From Lachnospiraceae bacterium (GTDB lineage Bacteria > Bacillota_A > Clostridia > Lachnospirales > Lachnospiraceae): 11,687 nucleotides of DNA. Position numbers and translations under genes: made by a program. The notes beneath the pieces were generated by a model. It saw only the letters and a list, made by a program, of their open reading frames with translations, was not told the origin of the DNA and ran no database searches. Below, one piece after another: positions 5,778-11,687 of this stretch. Location: contig JAGADM010000113.1 of NCBI GenBank assembly GCA_017613595.1, positions 1 through 11,687 of the forward strand, written 5' to 3'. The first letter of the stretch is position 1; each line of letters begins with the position of its first letter.

Positions 5778-7921
5778 TGGCAGAGAAGAAAATCAGTGTA
5801 AAAAACCTGCGTATTTCCTTCCGCACTTCTAACGGTAAGGTTCAGGCAGTGCGCGATATCAGCTTTGATCTTTACAAGGGAGAGACTCTCGCCATCGTAG
5901 GCGAGTCCGGATCCGGTAAGTCTGTAACCAGTAAGGCTATCATGGGTATATCCGCCGGCAATGCCATTGTGGAAAACGGCAAGATTCTTTACGGTGATAA
6001 GGACCTTTTGAAGATTTCCGAGGAGGAATTTCATGAGATCCGCGGTGATAAGATTGCCATGGTATTCCAGGATCCCCTCTCCAGCTTAAACCCAATCATG
6101 CGAATCGGTAAACAGCTGACAGAGGCTATGTTGCTGAAGAATAAGACTGCGCGCAGAGAGAGCCGAAAGGATATGAAGGCTATGCTTGCGGCCATGAAGG
6201 AAAAGATGGAGGATGCCGGCGTTGCCGATGCAGGCTCCTATGTATCGCGTTTCCGTAATATGGAAAAATGCCACGCAAAACTGGAAAGCGAGTATACCGA
6301 TGCTTTGGAACTTGCAAAGGAGGCCAGCGCGCGTGCGGAGAATATCCTGGAACGCCTTGCCAACGCTAAAGAAATGGTACCTTCCGGTGATATGGGTGGT
6401 TTGGCCCATGCCGCCAAGGGCTCTCTTTCCTATTTTGTGGTACGTGATCGCGCCGACGAGATGAAGTCAGCGGCAACATCACTTTCGTCCCTGCGCCGTG
6501 AGGCTTTAAAGACGAAGGATAACAGCAAGCTTATGAAGGCAGTAAAGAACATCAAGGAGATTGCCGATGAGGCGATTGCCATGGATGTTCCGAACACCTT
6601 CACACTTGCGGGATATATGACATTTGTGGAAAATACTATTCCGAAGGCAGACAGTGTCAAGGAATTAAATGCTCTGACCCGCTCGAAAGCGGATGAGGCT
6701 TTCATCAAAGAGTTCATGGAGAAGGCTGCACTGGGCGTAAAGCAATCTCTCGACGAGACGGACAAAAACCGTACTGCAGCTATAGAGGCCCTCGATAAGG
6801 AACTTCCTGTATTCCAGGGAAATCCCAAGAAGGATGATGTAGTTGCGGCCGTAAAACGATTAAAGCCTCTGGTTGCAAAGTGCATCAATCCTTTGGAGGT
6901 TGTGAAGGACAGTATTACCCATACTTTCGGTTCCTCTATCGATTACGCCATTGACAAGTACTACGGCGGTATTGAGAATAACAGAAAAGAAACGGCGCGT
7001 TACGAGAAACAGAAACGTAAGTATGACGCTCTTGCAGCGAAAGGAAAGAAGCCGGAGTGGTCTGTGGTTCCGGCAGGTCTGGTGGATGTTGACAACCTTC
7101 GTTCCGATATGGAAGGAACCATAACGGAACTTTCGAACCACATGAAACAGCAGGTTGAAGCCAACCGTTCCATTGATGTTGCCACGCGTACCCTTGAGGT
7201 TGTGGATTTCATGAAGGATACGGAGCAGAGAGCGGCATATCGTATTACCAAGTCTGTTGCGAGAGAGCGTGCCATCAAACTGATGGAGAGTGTCGGAATC
7301 GACAATCCGAGAAGACGATACAGACAGTATCCGTTTGAGTTCTCAGGCGGTATGCGTCAGCGTATTGTTATCGCAATTGCTCTTACGGCAAATCCTGACG
7401 TGTTAATCTGTGACGAACCGACAACAGCTCTGGATGTAACGATTCAGGCTCAGATTCTCGAACTGATCAATAAGCTCAAGGAAGAGCGTCATCTGTCTGT
7501 CATTTTCATTACTCACGATTTGGGTGTTGTAGCTAATATGGCGGACCGTATTGCGGTAATGTATGCCGGAAAGATTGTAGAGTATGGCACGGCGCAGGAT
7601 GTTTTCTACAGCCCGGCGCATCCGTATACATGGGCACTTCTTTCCTCGGTTCCGGATCTGGATACGAAGGAAAAACTGGAGTCTATTCCGGGAACTCCGC
7701 CGAATATGATTTATCCGCCGAAGGGCGATGCTTTTGCCGATCGTAACAAGTATGCCCTGGAGATTGATTTCGAGGAGCAGCCGCCGATGTTTCAAATCAG
7801 CGATTCGCACTATGCAGCAACGTGGTTACTGCACCCGAATGCTCCGAAGGTTGATCCTCCGAAGATTGTCATGGAGCGTATCGCCAAAATGAAAGCGAAG
7901 GGAGGAGCAGACAATGAGTGA
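5777..7921 (+). CDS. oppD: ABC transporter ATP-binding protein, OppD/DppD family, with about 365-residue insertion
   Basis: Cytoplasmic ATPase powering the importer, paired with the next gene product. The motifs are complete: Walker A GESGSGKS (42-49), Q-loop VFQDPLSSLNP (96-106), signature FSGGMRQR (522-529), Walker B with DEP (546-548), D-loop TALD (550-553) and switch His580. The region from HPYTWALLSSVPD on is the OppD/F-specific C-terminal extension. Normal OppD is about 320-360 aa with roughly 65-70 residues between Q-loop and signature; here about 415 separate them. The extra block (about 125-490) is rich in Lys, Glu and Ala, looks mostly alpha-helical with coiled-coil-like stretches, and resembles no domain I recognise. 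The reading frame is uninterrupted and typical motifs resume at SVARERAIKLMESVGI, so it is an insertion rather than an assembly error. All four conserved C-terminal Cys positions are replaced (D651, N657, D664, T682). The ribosome site is GAGGAG (5761-5766). Confidence 0.93.
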   Translation: MAEKKISVKNLRISFRTSNGKVQAVRDISFDLYKGETLAIVGESGSGKSVTSKAIMGISAGNAIVENGKILYGDKDLLKISEEEFHEIRGDKIAMVFQDPLSSLNPIMRIGKQLTEAMLLKNKTARRESRKDMKAMLAAMKEKMEDAGVADAGSYVSRFRNMEKCHAKLESEYTDALELAKEASARAENILERLANAKEMVPSGDMGGLAHAAKGSLSYFVVRDRADEMKSAATSLSSLRREALKTKDNSKLMKAVKNIKEIADEAIAMDVPNTFTLAGYMTFVENTIPKADSVKELNALTRSKADEAFIKEFMEKAALGVKQSLDETDKNRTAAIEALDKELPVFQGNPKKDDVVAAVKRLKPLVAKCINPLEVVKDSITHTFGSSIDYAIDKYYGGIENNRKETARYEKQKRKYDALAAKGKKPEWSVVPAGLVDVDNLRSDMEGTITELSNHMKQQVEANRSIDVATRTLEVVDFMKDTEQRAAYRITKSVARERAIKLMESVGIDNPRRRYRQYPFEFSGGMRQRIVIAIALTANPDVLICDEPTTALDVTIQAQILELINKLKEERHLSVIFITHDLGVVANMADRIAVMYAGKIVEYGTAQDVFYSPAHPYTWALLSSVPDLDTKEKLESIPGTPPNMIYPPKGDAFADRNKYALEIDFEEQPPMFQISDSHYAATWLLHPNAPKVDPPKIVMERIAKMKAKGGADNE

Positions 7922-9128
7922 CGAGAAGAAGAACGACGTATTGCTCAAAGTCGAGAACCTCTCGATGTATTTCGGCAGGGGGCAGGCGATCAAGAAGGCC
8001 GTTGATAATGTTTCGTTTGAGGTTCGCAGAGGTGAGGTATTCGGCCTTGTAGGCGAATCCGGCTGTGGTAAGACCACTACGGGACGAACCATCATCAAGC
8101 TTTATGACGCAACATCCGGCAGTGTCTACTTTGACGGGAAGCGCATTGTTGCCGGAACGAAGTCTTACTACGATGAGATTAAGAAACAGCGGAAGATTCG
8201 CTCGGAACTTGTGAAAAACAGTGGTTCTCCAGAAGATATCGCAGCTTGTGACGAAGTAATTTTGAAGATGCAGGATGAGATTCGCAAGGCTCGTTATGAC
8301 CACAGACACTGCGATGATGTCTTTCGCGCGGAAGAGAAAAAGCGTATCCAGGACAAATACGAAAAGCTGCTTGCATCTGCTTCCCCCGAGGAAAAAAGCA
8401 AACTCGAGAAGCAGAAGCGGCGCGAGCTTCGCATTGCGTCCCGTTCTAAGCTGGTGACGCAGATTCAGATGATATATCAGGATCCCGTAGCATCCCTTGA
8501 TCCTCGTATGACGGTTCGTGAGATTATCTCCGAAGGTCTGATTATTCAGGGTATACGTGATAAGAAATACCTTCAGGAACAGGTTTATCAGATGTTAGAT
8601 ACCGTAGGCCTTGTCCACGAACACGCTGACCGCTATCCGCATGAGTTCTCGGGTGGGCAGAGACAGCGTATCGGTATCGCCAGATCGGTTGTCATGAAGC
8701 CGCAGCTTATCATTGCCGATGAGCCGATTTCGGCACTTGATGTTTCCATTCGTGCGCAGGTTATCAATCTTCTGAATGAACTTCGTGAGACAATGGGAAT
8801 GACTATCCTGTTCATCGCGCATGATCTTTCCGTGGTTAAGTATTTCTCAAACCGGATCGGTGTTATGTATTTCGGAAACCTGGTGGAGATGGCGGATTCT
8901 GATGAATTGTTCCGTCATCCGCTTCATCCGTATACAAAATCGCTTCTTTCAGCGATTCCGTTGCCGGACCCCGACACGGAGAAAAACCGTGTACGAATCC
9001 GTTACAATCCGCTTCTTGACCATGAGAAGACGGATGAGACCCCGGAACTTCGGGAAGTACGCCCGGGGCACTCCGTGCGTTGTACCATGAAGGAGTTCGA
9101 AGCATACAAAAAACAGGTGGAAGAGTGA
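7914..9128 (+). CDS. oppF: ABC transporter ATP-binding protein, OppF/DppF family, with about 90-residue insertion
   Basis: Second ATPase, expected to form a heterodimer with OppD. Motifs are Walker A GESGCGKT (47-54), Q-loop MIYQDP (186-191), the OppF-style signature FSGGQRQR (245-252), Walker B with ADEP (268-271), D-loop SALD (273-276) and switch His303. Between the FDGK strand (73-76) and the Q-loop the family usually has about 20 residues; here there are about 110. The added part (about 80-178) is highly charged (Lys/Glu/Arg) and probably helical or coiled coil. The C-terminal region starts normally (HPYTKSLLSAIP) but lacks the usual C-x-F-x-x-R-C stretch, keeping only the late GHSVRC with Cys390. 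The ATG overlaps the oppD end by 8 bases and has a strong site, GGAGGAG (7901-7907). The stop TGA overlaps the next ATG by one base. Length is 404 aa against the usual 310-340. Confidence 0.93.
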   Translation: MSDEKKNDVLLKVENLSMYFGRGQAIKKAVDNVSFEVRRGEVFGLVGESGCGKTTTGRTIIKLYDATSGSVYFDGKRIVAGTKSYYDEIKKQRKIRSELVKNSGSPEDIAACDEVILKMQDEIRKARYDHRHCDDVFRAEEKKRIQDKYEKLLASASPEEKSKLEKQKRRELRIASRSKLVTQIQMIYQDPVASLDPRMTVREIISEGLIIQGIRDKKYLQEQVYQMLDTVGLVHEHADRYPHEFSGGQRQRIGIARSVVMKPQLIIADEPISALDVSIRAQVINLLNELRETMGMTILFIAHDLSVVKYFSNRIGVMYFGNLVEMADSDELFRHPLHPYTKSLLSAIPLPDPDTEKNRVRIRYNPLLDHEKTDETPELREVRPGHSVRCTMKEFEAYKKQVEE

Positions 9129-9565
9129 TGAGTGACAAAACTCCCGATATCATAAAAGAAGACAGAAGACGTGAACGGCGGAAGTCGTTTCTTCGGTATG
9201 TCATTGTTACCGGCATTCTTCTTGCTATAATATTCTTGTGGGTTTATCTTGGCGGCGGTTTTTCGGACGGAAAGAGAAAACTGGAGCGAATGAAACTGTG
9301 GTCGGATGCGTTCTTTGTTGTCGGCGGATTTACGTTTTGCCTCGGAATGCTTCTTTGGGCTTCCGGAGAAGGATCATTTGACATGATCGGTTATGCAATC
9401 AGTACGTTTTTCGGCACGAAGTATGCCGGAAAGCACGAGACATATCTGGAGTACAAGGAACGTAAACACGGCAGGCGCACAGACGTATGCAGGTATGTGA
9501 TTATCCCTGCTATTCTGCTGGTCGCTGTTGCCGCTGCTTTCGCGGTTGCATTTGAACATGTGTAA
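9128..9565 (+). CDS. Small three-helix membrane protein, DUF3899-like
   Basis: A 145-aa protein whose ATG overlaps the oppF stop (TGATG), so it is probably translated by coupling and belongs to the transporter operon. A longer in-frame start at 9080 lies inside oppF and is less likely. It has a short, very basic N-terminus (EDRRRERRK), then helices at about 21-41, 59-78 and 122-142, with a charged loop (KHETYLEYKERKHGRR, about 102-117) before the last helix. The central segment, with WSDAFFVVGGFTF and SFDMIGYAISTFFG, resembles the Firmicutes DUF3899 family of unknown function. That family match is from memory and is moderately certain. Position suggests an accessory or assembly role for the transporter, but coupling alone does not prove it. 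A terminator follows 9 bases after the stop. Confidence 0.8.
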   Translation: MSDKTPDIIKEDRRRERRKSFLRYVIVTGILLAIIFLWVYLGGGFSDGKRKLERMKLWSDAFFVVGGFTFCLGMLLWASGEGSFDMIGYAISTFFGTKYAGKHETYLEYKERKHGRRTDVCRYVIIPAILLVAVAAAFAVAFEHV

Positions 9566-9573
9566 AGATATCA

Positions 9574-9627
9574 AAACCCTTCGTGCATCCTAAAACGATA
9601 CACGGAGGGTTTCCGTTTTGTTTTTCT
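9574..9627 (+). terminator. Rho-independent terminator closing the transporter operon
   Basis: AAACCCTTCGTG (9574-9585) pairs with CACGGAGGGTTT (9601-9612), twelve pairs including one G-U, around a 15-base loop. The T-rich stretch TTTTGTTTTTCT (9616-9627) follows. It lies 9 bases after the stop of the last operon gene. Confidence 0.8.
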
Positions 9628-9675
9628 GTATTACAGTCACTTTTTCTGAAACAGGCATAAGTGAGAGGAGAAGCC

Positions 9676-10467
9676 ATGAATTGGGGTTGGGCGTTTTTAA
9701 TCGTTCTGTTCTGGATAGTCGGGACGATTCTGCTGTATTGTGTAATCGAAGCTTTGGATAAGCGGTTTCATTTTCAGTCGAGCGAAGGGTTTGCCGGTCT
9801 CGGACGCTGGCTTATGCGGATTCTCTATACAATAGTGCCGCCGGTTCTGTTCCTTGCGGTCAATTTGCTGATTCGCATCGGCAGGGCTTACGGATGGTGG
9901 TGGATTCCGGCTGTTCTGATTTTGGAAATCGTATTCATTCCGCTTGTTTTCTTTATAAAGGAATTGCTTCTGAACCCGAAGAGAATAGCAGAGAAAGCAA
10001 GACGGGAGATTGGTGATTTCGCGGAGTATGAAAAGGAGTACTATCGGGAACACGCAAATCACCCGGAATTTGACGGTGGTGCGCCGTATGGATATCTGGG
10101 GGAACAGCTTGATTATATGATCGGAAAGCAGGGCTGTCTCGCCTATTTCTTCTGCCCGAAAAAGAAAAGAAAGGCGTTTGCGGGTGCAATTGTAGAGAAT
10201 AATCTGGACATTCTTCCTACGCTTTGCAGCTGGGATTATTATGAGGAGAAGGATTCGGAAGAAAACGTAACCGGTAACGGTTATGACAGTTTTCTGGTCC
10301 TGATTCCCGAAAACGGTGAGAAAATCAAAAGCAGGATATACCGGGATTCCCTTCCGCTTTTTCTGTGGCTGTGCCTGAAACAGATGCCGAAGTTGCTCCT
10401 TGGTTCGTTCGTTGATTTCTTTCGGAAGACGGGAAGGCTCCTCAAGCCGAAAAAGAAGCAGCAATAG
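9676..10467 (+). CDS. Unrecognised membrane protein with cytoplasmic-type C-terminal domain
   Basis: A 263-aa protein that I do not recognise. ATG 9676 is chosen because AGAGGAG (9664-9670) lies 5 bases upstream; an in-frame GTG at 9661 would overlap that site. Three hydrophobic helices are visible at about 5-25, 46-66 and 74-95. They are followed by a soluble region of about 165 residues with a charged helix (RIAEKARREIGDFAEYEKEY, 103-122), a Cys/Lys patch (FFCPKKKRK, 158-166), an acidic segment (YYEEKDSEEN, 188-197) and a basic tail (KPKKKQQ). A further hydrophobic patch at about 225-245 may associate with the membrane. It lies between the transporter terminator and the gpmI promoter with no clear promoter of its own. 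There is also no terminator before gpmI, so some transcripts may continue into that gene. No function is proposed. Confidence 0.75.
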   Translation: MNWGWAFLIVLFWIVGTILLYCVIEALDKRFHFQSSEGFAGLGRWLMRILYTIVPPVLFLAVNLLIRIGRAYGWWWIPAVLILEIVFIPLVFFIKELLLNPKRIAEKARREIGDFAEYEKEYYREHANHPEFDGGAPYGYLGEQLDYMIGKQGCLAYFFCPKKKRKAFAGAIVENNLDILPTLCSWDYYEEKDSEENVTGNGYDSFLVLIPENGEKIKSRIYRDSLPLFLWLCLKQMPKLLLGSFVDFFRKTGRLLKPKKKQQ

Positions 10468-10478
10468 AGCGAAAGTTC

Positions 10479-10506
10479 TTGCATTCGCCCGAAGATGTGG
10501 TAAAAT
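10479..10506 (+). promoter_or_regulatory. Extended -10 promoter of gpmI
   Basis: TTGCAT (10479-10484) and TAAAAT (10501-10506) are separated by 16 bp. TGG directly before the -10 box gives the extended TGn element (10498-10500). Predicted transcription start is near 10513, about 48 bases before the gpmI ATG. This gives the mutase transcription independent of tpiA and of the intervening genes. Confidence 0.75.
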
Positions 10507-10517
10507 ACCATTCGGAA

Positions 10518-10539
10518 AAGAATTGAGAACCGAATTCTT
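10518..10539. repeat. Inverted repeat in the gpmI leader
   Basis: AAGAATT (10518-10524) and AATTCTT (10533-10539) form a perfect 7-bp inverted repeat around 8 bases, just upstream of the ribosome site AAGGAG (10547-10552). It could be a weak leader hairpin or an operator. The stem is AT-rich, so RNA stability would be low. Confidence 0.4.
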
Positions 10540-10560
10540 AAGGAATAAGGAGAGAATAAA

Positions 10561-11687
10561 ATGGCTAAAAAACCCACGGTTTTGCTGATCCTCGACGGAT
10601 ACGGACTGAATGAGAAGACAGAAGGCAACGCGGTTGCACAGGCAAAAACGCCGGTGATGGACCGTTTGATGAAAGAATATCCCTTTGTTAAGGGCAACGC
10701 CTCCGGCATGGCAGTAGGCCTTCCGGACGGACAGATGGGTAACTCCGAAGTCGGACACCTCAATATGGGTGCCGGCCGCATCGTTTATCAGGAGCTGACC
10801 CGCATCACGAAAGAGATTATGGACGGCGATTTCTTCGAAAACGAAGAGCTTCTTGCTGCCGTAGAAAACTGTAAGAAAAATGACAGCGCGCTTCACCTGT
10901 ACGGACTTCTCAGTGACGGCGGCGTGCACAGCCATAACACGCATCTGTATGCGCTTCTGAAGCTTGCAAAGGAGCAGGGCCTTTCGAAGGTTTACGTACA
11001 CTGCTTCCTTGACGGACGTGACACTCCTCCGGCAAGCGCGGGCGAGTTCGTGGCCGCTCTCGAAGAGGAGATGGCTAAGATCGGCTGCGGTGAGGTTGCG
11101 ACCATCAGCGGCCGTTACTACGCAATGGACCGTGACAAGAACTGGGACCGTGTCGAGAAGGCTTATGCCGCGCTCGTATACGGCGAAGGCAATACCGCGA
11201 ACAGCGCTTCCGAGGCAATGAAGAACACCTACGCTGAGGGCGTTACCGATGAGTTCATGATTCCGACCGTAATCCTTAAGAACGGCGCTCCGACGGCAAC
11301 GATTCAGGCGAATGATTCGATCATTTTCTTCAACTTCCGTCCGGACCGCGCCCGTGAGATTACGAGAACGTTCTGCTGCGAGGATTTCGACGGTTTTGAG
11401 CGCCGGAACGGCTTCTTCCCGGTGAAGTACGTATGCTTCTCTGAGTATGACGTGACGATTCCGAACAAGACGATTGCGTTCAAGAAGATTGAGATTACGA
11501 ATACGTTCGGCGAGTGGCTTGCGGCAAATGGCATGAAGCAGGCAAGAATCGCCGAGACCGAGAAGTACGCACATGTTACGTTCTTCTTCAACGGCGGCAT
11601 TGAGGCTCCGAATGCTGGCGAGGACCGTATTCTTGTCGATTCCCCGAAATATGTTCCGACCTATGACAAAAAGCCGCGTATGAGCGC
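10561..11687 (+). CDS. gpmI: 2,3-bisphosphoglycerate-independent phosphoglycerate mutase (3' truncated by window)
   Basis: The first 375 codons, plus two bases, of a gene whose family is about 510 aa. The enzyme interconverts 3- and 2-phosphoglycerate in glycolysis using two Mn ions and a phosphoserine intermediate. ATG 10561 has AAGGAG 8 bases upstream. Visible signatures are: the alkaline-phosphatase-like start VLLILDGYG with metal-ligand Asp12; [17 protein letters not shown] with nucleophile Ser62; SDGGVHSH with His123; FLDGRDTPP (149-157); [10 protein letters not shown] with Arg185 and Arg191; NFRPDRARE with Arg260 and Arg263; and [15 protein letters not shown] with Lys335. The remaining metal ligands, normally near residues 400-465, lie beyond the edge. 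The frame is open to the last base. Codon use is strongly biased, as expected for a highly expressed glycolytic gene. Confidence 0.97.
   Translation, partial: MAKKPTVLLILDGYGLNEKTEGNAVAQAKTPVMDRLMKEYPFVKGNASGMAVGLPDGQMGNSEVGHLNMGAGRIVYQELTRITKEIMDGDFFENEELLAAVENCKKNDSALHLYGLLSDGGVHSHNTHLYALLKLAKEQGLSKVYVHCFLDGRDTPPASAGEFVAALEEEMAKIGCGEVATISGRYYAMDRDKNWDRVEKAYAALVYGEGNTANSASEAMKNTYAEGVTDEFMIPTVILKNGAPTATIQANDSIIFFNFRPDRAREITRTFCCEDFDGFERRNGFFPVKYVCFSEYDVTIPNKTIAFKKIEITNTFGEWLAANGMKQARIAETEKYAHVTFFFNGGIEAPNAGEDRILVDSPKYVPTYDKKPRMS

Noticed and set aside
6149..7246. Possible fusion of two genes, frameshift or chimeric assembly within oppD
   Set aside because: The frame is continuous over 714 codons. 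Walker A and Q-loop come before the block, and signature, Walker B and His switch come after it in the correct order. Codon use does not visibly change at the joins.
9080..9127. Earlier ATG for the small membrane protein, inside oppF
   Set aside because: It has no good ribosome site, whereas ATG 9128 overlaps the oppF stop in the typical TGATG coupling arrangement.
9661..9675. GTG start for the unrecognised membrane protein
   Set aside because: It overlaps the ribosome site AGAGGAG that properly positions ATG 9676.
9697..11574. Long open frame on the minus strand (625 codons)
   Set aside because: It runs antisense through the unrecognised gene, the gpmI promoter and gpmI itself. Its protein shows no family motifs, and it is explained by codon bias of the sense genes.
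1..11687. Mobile elements, CRISPR arrays, tRNA or rRNA genes
   Set aside because: No transposase or integrase motifs, regularly spaced repeats or RNA-gene signatures were seen on either strand by reading. A tRNA scan was not possible.

Overview
The window looks like chromosomal DNA from a Gram-positive Clostridia-type bacterium, most probably a member of the Lachnospiraceae or a close relative. This placement is inferred from the lipoprotein signal with a Thr/Pro linker, AGGAGG-type ribosome sites, sigma-A promoters, a DUF3899-like membrane protein, and glycolytic genes in the tpiA ... gpmI order. Both edges cut a gene. All recognised genes lie on the + strand.

Layout: (1) 1-176 is the 3' end of tpiA (triosephosphate isomerase), closed by a strong intrinsic terminator. 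(2) A consensus promoter at 351-379 drives a five-gene peptide/nickel/oligosaccharide-type ABC transporter operon. It contains a very large substrate-binding lipoprotein (459-3107), permease OppB (3254-4237), permease OppC (4239-5777), and ATPases OppD (5777-7921) and OppF (7914-9128). A small three-helix membrane protein (9128-9565) is translationally coupled at the end. From oppB onward the genes abut or overlap by 1-8 bases. Three tandem RNA hairpins, the last terminator-like, separate the binding-protein gene from the permeases and probably let it be made in excess. (3) After a terminator (9574-9627) comes an unrecognised membrane protein (9676-10467). (4) gpmI, cofactor-independent phosphoglycerate mutase, has its own extended -10 promoter and runs off the right edge.

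The main point of interest is that the transporter has the motifs of the Opp/Dpp family but four of its five subunits are greatly enlarged. The binding protein is 882 aa, where about 530-600 is usual. OppC carries about 170 extra extracellular residues after its first membrane helix. OppD is 714 aa, with about 365 mostly helical residues inserted between the Q-loop and the ABC signature. OppF has about 90 charged residues inserted between Walker A and the Q-loop. All nucleotide-binding motifs are intact, so the ATPases should be active. The C-terminal cysteine motif of OppD has been replaced at every position. This suggests an elaborated transporter with additional cytoplasmic and extracellular domains. 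Its substrate cannot be read from the sequence.
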